Positions 1 to 9,505 of a stretch of DNA of 64,000 nucleotides are shown here, in pieces (position 1 is the stretch's first letter; each line of letters opens with the position of its first letter). The DNA comes from Winogradskyella aurantiaca. GTDB taxonomy: Bacteria; Bacteroidota; Bacteroidia; Flavobacteriales; Flavobacteriaceae. Below the pieces are notes generated by a model. That model was not told the origin of the DNA. It made no database searches and saw only the letters and a list, made by a program, of their open reading frames with translations. Made by a program: the position numbers and the translations under genes. The stretch lies in NCBI RefSeq assembly GCF_003362725.1, contig NZ_QKTV01000002.1, positions 62,001 to 126,000 of the forward strand. The letters are read 5' to 3'.

Positions 1-127
1 GTGCAAATTTAAGTATTTTTCTAAAACCTACAATCTTTTTATAAGAAATAATTGCTCTTAATATATGTAACTTATTTGTAACTTGAAGTACTAACAAGTG
101 AATCATTTAAAATCTAAACACTAAATC

Positions 128-643
128 ATGGAAGAACTAAAACCAACCCCAGGTAAATTTGCATTAAATAATGGAATCTATCTTGGCCTGGCGATGATCC
201 TTATTAATGTTGCCTTATATGTATCCGGACTAGTTTACGACGGGGTACAATGGCCTAACGTTATCTATTACATTCTATTTCCAATAGTTATTTTTTACAC
301 CATCAGCAAATTTAAAAAGGCTAATGCCAATGAGCTCACAATAGGATTCGCCATAAAGGTAGGGCTTGCAGTAGCAATTGTTAGTGCGCTTGTTTATGTG
401 GTTTACGGCTTAATATTTGTATACGTGATTGATCCTGGTTTTATGGACCAAATGGTTGAAATTTCAAGAGAAAAAATGCTTGAGAGAGGTGATATTCCTG
501 CAGAAGCAGTAGAACAGCAAATGAAATTTGTTGAAATGTTTACCAATCCTTGGGTCGCAAATACCTTCTGGATTGCCATGAGTGCGCTCTTTGGTCTTAT
601 TTATTCTCTCATAGGAGGTCTTGTAATGCGCTCGAACAAATAA
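128..643 (+). CDS. DUF4199 family membrane protein
   Basis: This 171-residue protein is a small integral membrane protein with about four hydrophobic segments (roughly residues 14-34, 42-60, 72-100 and 143-167). A charged stretch between segments three and four is rich in Glu, Gln and Met. The pattern matches the DUF4199 family, which is common in Bacteroidota and has no established biochemical function. It is followed 51 bases later by a GT2 glycosyltransferase on the same strand, an arrangement often seen in flavobacteria. That suggests, but does not show, an envelope-related role. The ATG start is preceded by an AT-rich leader without a Shine-Dalgarno motif, as is usual in this phylum. Confidence 0.85.
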   Translation: MEELKPTPGKFALNNGIYLGLAMILINVALYVSGLVYDGVQWPNVIYYILFPIVIFYTISKFKKANANELTIGFAIKVGLAVAIVSALVYVVYGLIFVYVIDPGFMDQMVEISREKMLERGDIPAEAVEQQMKFVEMFTNPWVANTFWIAMSALFGLIYSLIGGLVMRSNK

Positions 644-663
644 TTCAGCTCAATAAAAATTAC

Positions 664-671
664 TAATTTTG
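664..671 (+). promoter_or_regulatory. -7 promoter element before the GT2 gene
   Basis: TAATTTTG fits the Bacteroidota -7 consensus TAnnTTTG and lies 23 bases before the ATG of the glycosyltransferase gene. No good TTG -33 element is seen at the usual distance. The gene may therefore also be read from the DUF4199 promoter. Confidence 0.45.
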
Positions 672-694
672 ACACATAAGTGTTAAAATAACAT

Positions 695-1642
695 ATGGAT
701 ATATCGGTAGTTATACCGTTACTTAACGAGGAAGAATCAATAAAAGAATTGTACGATTGGATTGCATCTGTGATGCAGTCCAATCATTTTTCTTATGAGA
801 TCTTATTTATAGATGATGGAAGCAATGACAGTTCCTGGTCTATAATAAGCACATTAGCCGAACAACATCCTGAAGTAAAAGGTATAAAGTTCCGCAAGAA
901 TTATGGCAAGTCTCAAGCGTTACATGCCGGCTTTTATGAGGTTGGCGGTGACGTAATTATTACTATGGATGCAGATCTTCAAGATAATCCTGAAGAAATA
1001 CCTGAACTATTTCAAATGATCACATCTGATGGGTATGATCTGGTATCGGGGTGGAAAAAGAAACGCTACGATTCGGTGCTCTCCAAAAACCTCCCATCTA
1101 AACTATTCAATTGGGCTGCAAGACGTACCTCACAGTTAAAATTACATGACTTTAATTGCGGTCTCAAAGCTTACAAAAATGAGGTAGTCAAATCAATTGA
1201 CGTATACGGAGAAATGCACCGCTACATTCCAGTATTAGCCAAAAATGCTGGATACGGTAATATTTCTGAAAAAATAGTGAAGCATCAAGCTAGAAAATAT
1301 GGAAAAACAAAATTTGGTATGGATAGATTTATAAACGGATTTCTTGATTTAATGACCATTTCGTTCTTATCAAGATTTGGTAAACGTCCCATGCACTTTT
1401 TTGGGGCGATTGGCGTATTGATGCTCATTTTAGGCTTCGGTTTTTCGGTTTATTTAGGAGTTGACAAATTGTTCCTTAATCCAAAAGGCCGACTTATAAC
1501 AGAGCGCCCACAGTTTTATCTAGCCTTAACAACGATGATTTTAGGAGCCTTATTTTTTGTGGCTGGGTTTTTAGGTGAATTAATATTACGTTCATCTAAA
1601 TCTGAAAAGCTCTATGAGGTTGAATCAAAAATTAACCTTTAG
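695..1642 (+). CDS. GT2 glycosyltransferase, GtrB/dolichyl-phosphate mannosyltransferase-like
   Basis: The 315-residue protein is a GT-A fold family 2 glycosyltransferase. The N-terminal strand [12 protein letters not shown] (residues 4-15), the metal-binding motif DAD (92-94) within MDADLQDNP, and the [12 protein letters not shown] motif near residue 203 are those of the GtrB/DPM1-like subgroup, which moves a sugar from a nucleotide donor to polyprenyl phosphate. Two C-terminal hydrophobic segments (about 233-257 and 271-297) anchor it in the inner membrane with the catalytic domain in the cytoplasm. The acceptor is probably undecaprenyl phosphate; the sugar cannot be told from sequence. It sits between a membrane protein gene and a phosphohexomutase, consistent with a part in surface glycan assembly. 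Confidence 0.88.
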   Translation: MDISVVIPLLNEEESIKELYDWIASVMQSNHFSYEILFIDDGSNDSSWSIISTLAEQHPEVKGIKFRKNYGKSQALHAGFYEVGGDVIITMDADLQDNPEEIPELFQMITSDGYDLVSGWKKKRYDSVLSKNLPSKLFNWAARRTSQLKLHDFNCGLKAYKNEVVKSIDVYGEMHRYIPVLAKNAGYGNISEKIVKHQARKYGKTKFGMDRFINGFLDLMTISFLSRFGKRPMHFFGAIGVLMLILGFGFSVYLGVDKLFLNPKGRLITERPQFYLALTTMILGALFFVAGFLGELILRSSKSEKLYEVESKINL

Positions 1643-1654
1643 TTGTTGACACAT

Positions 1655-1688
1655 TTGGCATTCGCAGCTATCTAAATAACTATTTTTG
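1655..1688 (+). promoter_or_regulatory. promoter of the phosphohexomutase gene
   Basis: A TTG (1655-1657), a 23-base spacer and TATTTTTG (1681-1688) make a full flavobacterial-type promoter (TTG-N17-23-TAnnTTTG). The -7 element is 28 bases before the ATG at 1717. Confidence 0.6.
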
Positions 1689-1716
1689 TACCCTGTTAAA
1701 TAACTCAATCCAATTT

Positions 1717-3435
1717 ATGAACCCAGATATTCAGAAGAAGGTTGACTCATGGCTGAGTCCAACATTTGATGCAGATACTCAAAATACTATTAAATCACTT
1801 CAGGCTAACGATCCAAAGACACTCGAAGAAAGTTTTTATCAAGATTTGGCCTTTGGAACCGGTGGGATGCGAGGTGTTATGGGTGTTGGCACTAATCGTA
1901 TTAATAAATATACACTTGGTAAAAATACCCAAGGACTAAGTCAATATCTTAAACGAGTTTTTCCAGGGGAGGACATAAAAGTGGCCATTGCCTATGATTG
2001 TCGTCATAATAGTCAAAGCCTGGCTAAAGTAGTAGCTAATGTATTTTCGGCCAATGGAATAAAAGCATTTCTTTTTGAGGATTTAAGACCTACGCCAGAA
2101 CTATCCTTTACGCTCAAACATCTCAACTGCAATTGCGGTATTGTTCTTACCGCCTCTCATAACCCTCCTGAATACAATGGTTATAAAGTGTATTGGCAGG
2201 ATGGCGGACAATTAGTACCACCTCAAGATGGTGAGATTATCCAAGAAATTAACAGCGTCGACTATTCTCAAATATTATTTGAAGGGAATACTGACCTTAT
2301 TCAAATGATCGGCGATGATGTGGATCAGGTTTTTATTGATGCCTCCGTTAAAAATGGTAGTATTAATTTACCTGTTGAGGCCAGAGAAGATTTAGGGATT
2401 GTTTTCACGTCATTACATGGCACCTCCATTACCACCATTCCACCAACCTTAAAAAAGGCAGGTTATACCAATGTAAGCATTGTAAAGGAGCAGGCTGAAC
2501 CTGATGGTGATTTCCCTACTGTAGCCTCTCCTAACCCAGAAGAACCAGCAGCCCTTAAAATGGCCTTGGAACTAGCTGATGCTAACGGTGCAGATATTGT
2601 TATTGGTACCGACCCTGATAGTGATCGATTAGGAATTGCGGTGAGAGATTTCAATAATGGGTTGGTATTGCTTAATGGTAATCAAACTATGATTGTTATG
2701 ACTAACTTCCTATTGAAAAACTGGAAGGATCAAGGTCAACTGAAAGGAAATGAGTTTGTAGGATCGACTATAGTATCCACCCCAATGATGAGTGTTTTAG
2801 CTGCATCCTATAATACCGAAATAAAAATTGGCCTTACAGGATTTAAGTGGATTGCTAAAATGATCCTTGATTTCCCAGAGCTAGATTTTATAGGTGGAGG
2901 TGAAGAAAGTTTTGGGTTTATGGTTGGTGATTTCGTTAGAGATAAGGATGCCGTAACCTCAGCACTGTTGGCGTGTGAAATTGCCGCATTTGCAAAGGCC
3001 AACGGAAGCTCCTTCTACGAAGAACTAGTGAAACTCTACTTGGAACATGGTTTTTACAAAGAAAGGCTTGTAAGTCTCACTAAGAAGGGAATTGAAGGAG
3101 CAGAAGAAATTAAGCAAATGATGATTGAGGCCCGTGAAAACCCAAAGACCTATTTCAATAATTCTAAAGTAATTAGAATTGAAGATTATCAGGAATCTAC
3201 GATTACAAATACATTAGACGGATCTGTGATTCCAACCAACATTCCAAAATCTAATGTTCTTATATATTACACTGAAGACGGTAGTAAAATTGCACTTAGA
3301 CCAAGTGGCACAGAGCCAAAGATTAAGTTCTATATCAGTGTTAATACGCATTTAGACAAAATGTCCGATTTAACTACAACGGAGCAGTTATTGGATGCTA
3401 AAATTGAAGCTATCCTTAAGGATATGAATTTATAG
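1717..3435 (+). CDS. phosphoglucomutase/phosphomannomutase
   Basis: The 572-residue enzyme belongs to the alpha-D-phosphohexomutase superfamily, which interconverts hexose 1- and 6-phosphates through a phosphoserine. The catalytic loop [13 protein letters not shown] puts the active serine at residue 147. The Mg-binding loop [11 protein letters not shown] lies near residue 305, the sugar-binding GGEESFGF near 395, and the phosphate-binding [12 protein letters not shown] near 528. The length of about 570 residues fits the PgcA-type subfamily that acts on both glucose and mannose phosphates. It supplies sugar 1-phosphate for glycan and trehalose synthesis (an OtsA-OtsB fusion is at 37 kb). Only three bases separate it from the following ABC exporter gene, so the two are probably co-transcribed. 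Confidence 0.93.
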   Translation: MNPDIQKKVDSWLSPTFDADTQNTIKSLQANDPKTLEESFYQDLAFGTGGMRGVMGVGTNRINKYTLGKNTQGLSQYLKRVFPGEDIKVAIAYDCRHNSQSLAKVVANVFSANGIKAFLFEDLRPTPELSFTLKHLNCNCGIVLTASHNPPEYNGYKVYWQDGGQLVPPQDGEIIQEINSVDYSQILFEGNTDLIQMIGDDVDQVFIDASVKNGSINLPVEAREDLGIVFTSLHGTSITTIPPTLKKAGYTNVSIVKEQAEPDGDFPTVASPNPEEPAALKMALELADANGADIVIGTDPDSDRLGIAVRDFNNGLVLLNGNQTMIVMTNFLLKNWKDQGQLKGNEFVGSTIVSTPMMSVLAASYNTEIKIGLTGFKWIAKMILDFPELDFIGGGEESFGFMVGDFVRDKDAVTSALLACEIAAFAKANGSSFYEELVKLYLEHGFYKERLVSLTKKGIEGAEEIKQMMIEARENPKTYFNNSKVIRIEDYQESTITNTLDGSVIPTNIPKSNVLIYYTEDGSKIALRPSGTEPKIKFYISVNTHLDKMSDLTTTEQLLDAKIEAILKDMNL

Positions 3436-3438
3436 TTT

Positions 3439-5262
3439 ATGAATTACTTTAAGCAGATACTTGGTTTTGCTAAGCCCTATTCCAATTTTGCCCTGCTAAA
3501 TATTGTTTGTAACATATTTTATGCATTATTCAGTGCCTTATCTTTTATTGCACTTATACCTATGCTCGATGTGTTATTTAACAAAGAGCGTGTGGTTACA
3601 GAAGTTCCAAAATATGAGGGATTTACAAAGTTGCTGGACTTCTTCAAGGATTATATGGCATACCAAATCCAAGCCAATGCAACATCTGATGCTTCAGCAG
3701 CGCTGATCATTGTAATTAGTTTGGTTATTTTACTCTTTTTCTTGAAGAACGTCTTTAATTATTTAGCCATGTTCTTCATAACATTTTTAAGAAATGGTGT
3801 TTTAAAAGATTTACGCAATGCCATCTATGAAAAAATAGAGGAATTACCTATTGCGTTTTATTCCGAAAAGCGTAAAGGAGATACAATTGCCAGAATTTCT
3901 ACAGATGTTCAGGAAATTCAAGGCTCGTTCTTATCAATATTGGAACTAATCGTTCGAGAACCTCTTACCATAATTTTCACCATCGGGATGATGCTTTTGA
4001 TCAGTGCCAAATTAACGCTGTTTGTCTTCATTTTTATCCCTATTGCTGGGTTTCTAATATCCAGTATTGGTAAGAGCCTTAAAAAACAATCTGATAAGGT
4101 ACAGCAGGAACAAGGAACCTTTTTATCCATTATTGAGGAAACGCTCGGTGGTTTAAAGGTGATAAAAGCATTTAACGCTGAGGGTATTTTCTTTAAGAAA
4201 TTTAGTGACTCTACAGACCGTTTTTACAGGTATTCCAATTCGCTTTTAAACAGACAAAACTTAGCTTCTCCAACGAGTGAGTTTCTAGGTATTACCGTTA
4301 TTGCAATACTTTTATGGTATGGAGGTAAAATGGTTTTAATTGATGGTCAATTGGGCGGTAGTGAATTTATTGCCTATATGGGTCTTGCCTATAATATCCT
4401 AACACCGGCTAAAGCTATAAGTAAAGCGAGTTACAGCATTAAAAAAGGAAATGCTGCAGCAGAACGCGTATTAGAAGTACTAAATACTGAGTCTAACCTG
4501 GCAGATATTCATTCGGCAGAAACCAAATTTGATTTTAACCAAAAACTTCAGTTAAAAAATATTTCATTCAAATATGAAAATGAGTTTGTCCTAAAGGATT
4601 TTTCGCTAACGGTTGAAAAGGGAAAAAGTGTAGCTTTAGTAGGACAGTCAGGAAGTGGTAAAAGCACCATAGCTAATTTAGTCATGCGCTTTTATGATGT
4701 CAATAAAGGTGAAATTCTATTGGATGGCACCAATATTAAAGAGTTACAGAAATCCGCTCTAAGGCAACTTATTGGATTGGTAACTCAAGATTCGATATTA
4801 TTCAATGATACGGTAGCGGGCAACCTTCGAATTGGGAAGCCAGATGCGACAGAAGATGAGTTGATAGATGCACTTAAGGTAGCCAATGCTTGGGAATTTG
4901 TGGATCAACTACCAAAGAGGCTTGAAACCAATATTGGAGATTCCGGCAGTAAGCTTTCGGGAGGTCAAAAACAGCGCCTAAGTATTGCGAGAGCTGTTCT
5001 AAAAAACCCACCACTGATGGTTTTAGATGAAGCCACTTCGGCCTTGGATACAGAAAGTGAACGCTTGGTGCAACTAGCCTTGGAGAATATGATGAAAAAC
5101 AGAACTTCAATTGTAATTGCCCACAGATTGTCAACTATTAAAAATGCAGATCAAATCATCGTTCTCGAAAAAGGACGTATTGTAGAGCAAGGTACCCACA
5201 AAGAATTAATGGGCAAGCAGGGAACCTATCACCGCTTAGTGGAGATGCAAAGTTTCGATTAA
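3439..5262 (+). CDS. ABC transporter, MsbA-like half-exporter
   Basis: This 607-residue protein is a half-size exporter with an N-terminal six-helix transmembrane domain (about 1-330) fused to a nucleotide-binding domain. The Walker A motif GQSGSGKST is at residues 402-410, the LSGGQ signature at 506-510, and Walker B with the catalytic Glu (LMVLDEATS) near 526, followed by the switch His in IVIAHRLST. Such homodimers flip lipids, lipid A core or other hydrophobic cargo across the inner membrane. The MsbA-like subfamily is the best match, but the cargo is inferred. It follows the phosphohexomutase by three bases and ends an apparent operon; a perfect hairpin lies 28 bases after its stop. Confidence 0.88.
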   Translation: MNYFKQILGFAKPYSNFALLNIVCNIFYALFSALSFIALIPMLDVLFNKERVVTEVPKYEGFTKLLDFFKDYMAYQIQANATSDASAALIIVISLVILLFFLKNVFNYLAMFFITFLRNGVLKDLRNAIYEKIEELPIAFYSEKRKGDTIARISTDVQEIQGSFLSILELIVREPLTIIFTIGMMLLISAKLTLFVFIFIPIAGFLISSIGKSLKKQSDKVQQEQGTFLSIIEETLGGLKVIKAFNAEGIFFKKFSDSTDRFYRYSNSLLNRQNLASPTSEFLGITVIAILLWYGGKMVLIDGQLGGSEFIAYMGLAYNILTPAKAISKASYSIKKGNAAAERVLEVLNTESNLADIHSAETKFDFNQKLQLKNISFKYENEFVLKDFSLTVEKGKSVALVGQSGSGKSTIANLVMRFYDVNKGEILLDGTNIKELQKSALRQLIGLVTQDSILFNDTVAGNLRIGKPDATEDELIDALKVANAWEFVDQLPKRLETNIGDSGSKLSGGQKQRLSIARAVLKNPPLMVLDEATSALDTESERLVQLALENMMKNRTSIVIAHRLSTIKNADQIIVLEKGRIVEQGTHKELMGKQGTYHRLVEMQSFD

Positions 5263-5290
5263 ATAAAAAACCACATGGATTATAAAAGAT

Positions 5291-5319
5291 GAAAGGATGT
5301 ATGACCAATACATCCTTTC
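5291..5319 (+). terminator. perfect 12-bp hairpin after the ABC exporter gene
   Basis: The arms 5291-5302 and 5308-5319 pair perfectly over 12 bp around a five-base loop (GACCA). No T tract follows on either strand, so it is not a standard intrinsic terminator. It could be a 3-prime stabilising structure or a weak terminator. The rest of the 287-base gap before the sigma factor gene is AT-rich and shows no other clear element. Confidence 0.4.
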
Positions 5320-5549
5320 GAGAATATTACCAGATTTGGGGACACTGGTAATAAAGTTAACAGGTTAAGCAGGTGTAAACATACAGCATAATTTACATTA
5401 AAACAAGAAAAATATGCTTTTTATCGTGTTTTTTTGCTTTTAATCGATGTTATTTATTATATAATACTGATTTTCAACATTTTACATTTTTATTGTAAAA
5501 TATGATTAATTAAACTTTTATTAGTTTTCAAGGTCTTAAATACAAACAA

Positions 5550-6098
5550 TTGAGTTTGACCAACGAAAACCTTCTAATTCAGCGTCTTACGGACGCAACA
5601 ACCAGAGATTCCGCATTTAGGGAACTCATGACTATGTATAAAGAACGGTTGTATTGGCACATACGTAAAATTGTTATTAAGCATGACGATGCAGATGATG
5701 CGCTTCAAAATACCTTTATTAAAGTATTTAAGAGTATCCACAACTTTAAAGGAGATAGTAAATTGTATTCCTGGTTATATAGAATAGCTACTAACGAAGC
5801 CATCAACCAACTAAATAAGAACGCGAAGTTCCTACAGATCACAAGTGAGGAATATCAACAGACGACTATAAATAACCTTAAAGCAGATAGCTATTTTGAT
5901 GGTGATGAGATACAGTTGAAATTACAGAAAGCCATAGCTACCCTTCCTCAAAAACAGCAGCTTGTATTTAATATGAAATATTTTGATGATATCAAGTACA
6001 AAGAAATGTCCGAGATATTGGAAACAAGTGAAGGAGCATTGAAAGCTTCTTACCATATAGCCGTCAAAAAAATAGAAAGCATTTTAAAAGGGCATTAA
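5550..6098 (+). CDS. ECF (sigma-70 family) RNA polymerase sigma factor
   Basis: The 182-residue protein has region 2 (about residues 25-95, with DDADDALQNTFIKVFKSI and the promoter-melting motif LYSWLYRIATNEAIN) and region 4 (about 125-180, helix-turn-helix YKEMSEILETSEGALKASYHIAVKKI). There is no region 3, as expected for an extracytoplasmic function sigma factor. The start is a TTG: the frame is open back to a TAA at 5511 and contains no ATG before residue 26, and starting later would cut region 2. The next two genes encode a one-TM protein and a small exported protein, an order typical of sigma, anti-sigma and periplasmic sensor modules. Confidence 0.92.
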   Translation: MSLTNENLLIQRLTDATTRDSAFRELMTMYKERLYWHIRKIVIKHDDADDALQNTFIKVFKSIHNFKGDSKLYSWLYRIATNEAINQLNKNAKFLQITSEEYQQTTINNLKADSYFDGDEIQLKLQKAIATLPQKQQLVFNMKYFDDIKYKEMSEILETSEGALKASYHIAVKKIESILKGH

Positions 6099-6129
6099 AC
6101 CATTTTAGTAAATTAAGGTCTAATAACTA

Positions 6130-6627
6130 ATGAAAAACAAAAGGTTACATCACGATAAAACAACAGGATACAAGGTGCCTAAGGGTTATTTTGACCAGGT
6201 AGAAGATGGTGTTCTGTCTCAATTAGCATCGGAAAATTTGCCTAAGACTGCAGGATTTAAGGTCCCTAAATCTTATTTCAGTGATGTCGATGATGATATT
6301 CTGTCTAAAATTGAAGATTCAAGTGATATAAAAGTTAGATCAATCGGTCTCCGCAGAACCTTTTATTACATCTCAGGTATTGCGGCAGCCTTACTCTTGT
6401 TTTTCACTATCTATAATTATAATGCCTCGACAGACGAGATTAGCATTGATATGGTTGAAAGTTACTTTGAAACCAATTCAATGGACAGCTACGAACTAGC
6501 CGAATTGCTCATAGAGTCAGAACTAATGAGCATTGACGATATAAAATTTGAACCAGAAATAGATGATCTTGAATTGGAATCGTATCTGCTTGAAAATGCA
6601 GATATCGAAACCATCATCATCCAATAA
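6130..6627 (+). CDS. putative anti-sigma factor with two VPK-x-YF repeats and one TM helix
   Basis: I do not recognise a named anti-sigma domain in this 165-residue protein. The N-terminal half, predicted to be cytoplasmic, holds two copies of a 29-residue unit: GYKVPKGYF at 13-21 and GFKVPKSYF at 42-50. Each is followed by an acidic helix ending in VLSQL or ILSKI. One hydrophobic segment (about 78-95) crosses the membrane. The C-terminal 70 residues are strongly acidic and would face the periplasm. Its place 31 bases after an ECF sigma gene and directly before a CpxP/Spy-like gene supports an anti-sigma role; the repeats could bind the sigma factor. Similar proteins with a VP-x-GYF motif occur beside ECF sigma genes in flavobacteria. 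Confidence 0.6.
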   Translation: MKNKRLHHDKTTGYKVPKGYFDQVEDGVLSQLASENLPKTAGFKVPKSYFSDVDDDILSKIEDSSDIKVRSIGLRRTFYYISGIAAALLLFFTIYNYNASTDEISIDMVESYFETNSMDSYELAELLIESELMSIDDIKFEPEIDDLELESYLLENADIETIIIQ

Positions 6628-6634
6628 AATACCC

Positions 6635-7090
6635 ATGAAATACCTAGTATTCTTTATAATCGCCATTATCAGCTTGAATGTATCGCATTCTCAAAATGAT
6701 AAGATGCGCGAACGAATCAAAGCTCAGAAAATAGCCTTTATTACGGCCCAACTTCAACTAACAACAGAAGAAGCTCAAGCATTTTGGCCTGTATTTAACG
6801 CTTATGAAGCTGATACAGAATCTGTGAAAAATAAACAACTTCGACCTGTCCGTAAAGCCATGCGCAATAGCGAATCCCTATCTGATGAAGAAGCGGTTAA
6901 ACTGATAGACAATATGATCACTGCCGAAACAGAGTTGCATCAGTTGCGTCTTAACCTAATTTCTGATTTAAAAGGCGTATTACCACCTCAGAAAATTCTA
7001 AAACTTAAAGCCGCTGATGACGAGTTCAATAAAAAATTATTTGAACGTCTTAAAGAAATGCGGCAACGTAGAAACGGCAATAAGGACTAA
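6635..7090 (+). CDS. small CpxP/Spy-like periplasmic protein
   Basis: The start is set at the ATG at 6635 because a signal peptide begins there (MKYLVFFIIAIISLNVSHSQ); an upstream in-frame ATG would place an unrelated polar stretch before it. The mature protein of about 130 residues is helical and charged, with the motif AFITAQLQLTTEEAQAFWPV and a Lys/Arg-rich C-terminus. These are features of the Spy/CpxP/CnrX-like family of periplasmic chaperones and sensors of envelope stress or metals. It is seven bases downstream of the putative anti-sigma gene, so it may be the periplasmic sensor of that sigma system. The ligand or stress is unknown. It ends four bases from a convergent gene. Confidence 0.7.
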   Translation: MKYLVFFIIAIISLNVSHSQNDKMRERIKAQKIAFITAQLQLTTEEAQAFWPVFNAYEADTESVKNKQLRPVRKAMRNSESLSDEEAVKLIDNMITAETELHQLRLNLISDLKGVLPPQKILKLKAADDEFNKKLFERLKEMRQRRNGNKD

Positions 7091-7094
7091 TGGA

Positions 7095-8186
7095 TTAGCG
7101 AAAAACTAGCTGACTAATTCTACCATTACCAGCAGCATATGCAATGGTATCGTTAACAAATCGGATGGTATAAAATCCTTCGTCACTCAAATGTGTCCAT
7201 GACTGTCCCGAGTCATTACTGTAATCTATTCCCTTAAAACCTACAGCCACCAGTTCCTTCCCATTTGATTCAGGAATATATTGGACACAACTTCTATAAC
7301 CTGGTGTTTGAGAATCGGCACTTAAGGTCCAGGTCTTGCCTCCATTAACAGTTCTTATTTTATTTGCTGTATTGCTATCCGCTTTGGTGTAATCACCTCC
7401 TATGCCATATCCCAATTGGTCATCATAAAAATCTATGGAGTACAGTCCAGTTGTTGGTTGTCCTTGAACAACAGGAGTGGCATACACCTCCCATGATACT
7501 CCTTTATCTGGAGAATACAATACTCGACTGGCCATACCGCCTGTCGCCACCCAGGTCTTATCGCCCATTATAGCAATATTGGTATCACTAGCGGCAAAGG
7601 CCGCCTCCCCATCCACAGCCTCTGGTATATCAGCACAGGAAACTTTCGCCCAAGATTTACCGCCATCGCGGGTAATTATAATACTCATGCAGCCATCTGT
7701 TGGATCACCGATAGCCAATCCTTCTTTGGAATTCCAAAATTTTATAGCATCATAAAAAACAGATTCGTGTCGCTCTTCATAAACCAATTGCGGATTTTTT
7801 CCTTTTCTTGGTAGTCTATAGACCTTAGCAGGATTACCAATAGAGACGGCTAAAAAATCCCCATTTATTTCGGCAATTGCTCTAAAATGTAACGGTGTAT
7901 CTTCTTCTGTTAAGACATATTTAAAGTACTCCTTACCGTTGTCAATTTTAAATTGATCCAGATTTACAACCAATTGCTCATCTAAGGCAAACTTTCCAAT
8001 ATGGTCCTTGCTACCATAGAATAAATACTCCTCACCTACTTCCAAAGCTCTAATGCTTAATGTAGAATCTTCCAATACAGGATATACGGCTACCTCAGAA
8101 AGAGGATTCACTCGTTTTTTAACCCCAGTTGAACAGGACCAACAAAAAACTAGTAGCAAGCAACAGGACCAAATTTTAGACATCAT
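7095..8186 (-). CDS. BNR/YCF48-like beta-propeller lipoprotein
   Basis: The protein of about 363 residues starts at one of two adjacent ATGs (8186 or 8183). A signal peptide follows, ending in a lipobox-like VFCWSC, so it is probably lipid-anchored in the envelope. The body holds Asp-box/BNR-type repeats, for example ITRDGGKSWAKV, YSPDKGVSWEVY, VNGGKTWTLS and YSNDSGQSWTHL. These are characteristic of YCF48/Hcf136-like and sialidase-like propellers. In flavobacteria such proteins are often labelled oxidoreductase, but no redox motif is visible here. No enzymatic function should be assumed. The next gene, for an rRNA methyltransferase, is divergent, and its promoter lies in the roughly 100 bases between them. 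Confidence 0.75.
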   Translation of the reverse strand: MMSKIWSCCLLLVFCWSCSTGVKKRVNPLSEVAVYPVLEDSTLSIRALEVGEEYLFYGSKDHIGKFALDEQLVVNLDQFKIDNGKEYFKYVLTEEDTPLHFRAIAEINGDFLAVSIGNPAKVYRLPRKGKNPQLVYEERHESVFYDAIKFWNSKEGLAIGDPTDGCMSIIITRDGGKSWAKVSCADIPEAVDGEAAFAASDTNIAIMGDKTWVATGGMASRVLYSPDKGVSWEVYATPVVQGQPTTGLYSIDFYDDQLGYGIGGDYTKADSNTANKIRTVNGGKTWTLSADSQTPGYRSCVQYIPESNGKELVAVGFKGIDYSNDSGQSWTHLSDEGFYTIRFVNDTIAYAAGNGRISQLVFR

Positions 8187-8246
8187 CTTTTTTTTGTCAA
8201 ATAAACGAATAAGTAGTTTTGATAACAAGTACTACATTTTTAAATC

Positions 8247-8254
8247 TATCTTTG
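8247..8254 (+). promoter_or_regulatory. -7 promoter element before the RsmB-like gene
   Basis: TATCTTTG is a perfect TAnnTTTG match 31 bases before the ATG at 8285. A TTG at 8219-8221 is 25 bases upstream, slightly too far for a standard -33 element. The element argues against translation starting at any codon upstream of 8254. Confidence 0.5.
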
Positions 8255-8284
8255 CACTTCCTTATTCGCTTAAGCACATACTAT

Positions 8285-9505
8285 ATGCGACTTCACAGAA
8301 ATTTATGTTATGCAGTCATTGATGGTTTACACTCCATTTTTAATGATAAGAACTATGCCGATAAAGTAGTTCAACAACTTCTAAAGCGGGATAAGCGCTG
8401 GGGAAGTAGAGATCGAGGTTTTATTGCAGATACCGTTTATAGTATTGTTAGATATAAACGTCTTTACGCCGAAATTGCTGAAGTAAAAGAACCTTTTGAC
8501 AGGGATAATTTGTGGCGCTTATTTGCTGTTTGGGCTACTCTTAAAGGTATTAAACTACCCGATTGGAAGTATTTTCAGAGTACACCAACCAGAAAAATCA
8601 AAGGACGCTTTGATGAGCTATCAAAAACCAGAAAATACCGTGAATCTATTCCTGATTGGATGGATGAATTAGGTTTAAAGGAATTAAGCGAACCGGTCTG
8701 GACCAAAGAACTAGCAGCTCAAAATCAAAAGGCCGATGTTGTTTTAAGGACAAATACCTTAAAAATCACAAAGTCAGATTTACAAAAGCAGTTGGAATCT
8801 GAAGATATACCTACGCATTCTATCGATGGTTATAAGGATGCATTGGTTCTTAACGAAAAAGCCAATGTATTTAAAACCGAAGCATTCAAAAATGGCTGGT
8901 TTGAAGTCCAGGATGCCTCTTCGCAATTAGTAGCTGAATATCTAAAAGTTCAGCCAGGTATGAAAGTTGTAGATGCCTGCGCCGGTGCCGGTGGTAAGAC
9001 CTTGCACATTGCCTCCTTAATGCAAAACAAGGGACAGATAGTGGCTATGGACATTTATGAAAGTAAATTAAAAAAGCTCAAGGTACGTGCCAGAAGAAAT
9101 GGAGTTCACAATATTGAACTTAAAGTCATAGATTCGACTAAACCCATCAAAAAACTGCACAATAAAGCAGACCGATTATTAATTGATGCACCCTGTTCTG
9201 GATTGGGAGTATTAAAACGAAATCCGGATTCTAAATGGAAACTAGAAACTAAGTTTATTGAAGATATTAAACAGACCCAAGCACAAATCTTGAACGACTA
9301 CTCCAAGATGGTTAAACCAGGAGGAATCATGGTATATGCCACTTGTTCTGTACTTCCTTCAGAAAATCAGGAGCAGATTTCAAACTTCCTAAAATCAGAT
9401 TCAGGAAAAGATTTTAAGTTTGTAAAAGATAAAAAAATACTTGCTTCAGAATCGGGTTTTGACGGATTCTATATGGCGCAACTACAAAAAAGCACTAATG
9501 CTTAA
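8285..9505 (+). CDS. RsmB/NOP2/Sun-family RNA (cytosine-5) methyltransferase
   Basis: The 406-residue protein has a helical N-terminal part resembling the NusB-like domain of RsmB (about 1-150) and a C-terminal SAM-dependent methyltransferase domain. Visible motifs are DACAGAGGKTLHIASL for SAM binding, DAPCSGLGVL (motif IV Cys) and YATCSVLPSEN (motif VI, catalytic Cys), the two-cysteine signature of m5C methyltransferases. The likely substrate is 16S rRNA, though tRNA-modifying relatives exist. The start at 8285 was chosen because an upstream frame extension would run through the promoter. The last eight bases overlap the start of the endonuclease gene. Confidence 0.88.
   Translation: MRLHRNLCYAVIDGLHSIFNDKNYADKVVQQLLKRDKRWGSRDRGFIADTVYSIVRYKRLYAEIAEVKEPFDRDNLWRLFAVWATLKGIKLPDWKYFQSTPTRKIKGRFDELSKTRKYRESIPDWMDELGLKELSEPVWTKELAAQNQKADVVLRTNTLKITKSDLQKQLESEDIPTHSIDGYKDALVLNEKANVFKTEAFKNGWFEVQDASSQLVAEYLKVQPGMKVVDACAGAGGKTLHIASLMQNKGQIVAMDIYESKLKKLKVRARRNGVHNIELKVIDSTKPIKKLHNKADRLLIDAPCSGLGVLKRNPDSKWKLETKFIEDIKQTQAQILNDYSKMVKPGGIMVYATCSVLPSENQEQISNFLKSDSGKDFKFVKDKKILASESGFDGFYMAQLQKSTNA

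Noticed and set aside
6563-6634. Upstream in-frame ATG for the CpxP/Spy-like gene
   Set aside because: It would lie inside the preceding gene and put a polar segment before an otherwise perfect signal peptide.
7095-8186. Photosystem II stability factor or oxidoreductase
   Set aside because: The resemblance is limited to BNR/YCF48-type repeats; there is no photosystem and no redox cofactor motif.
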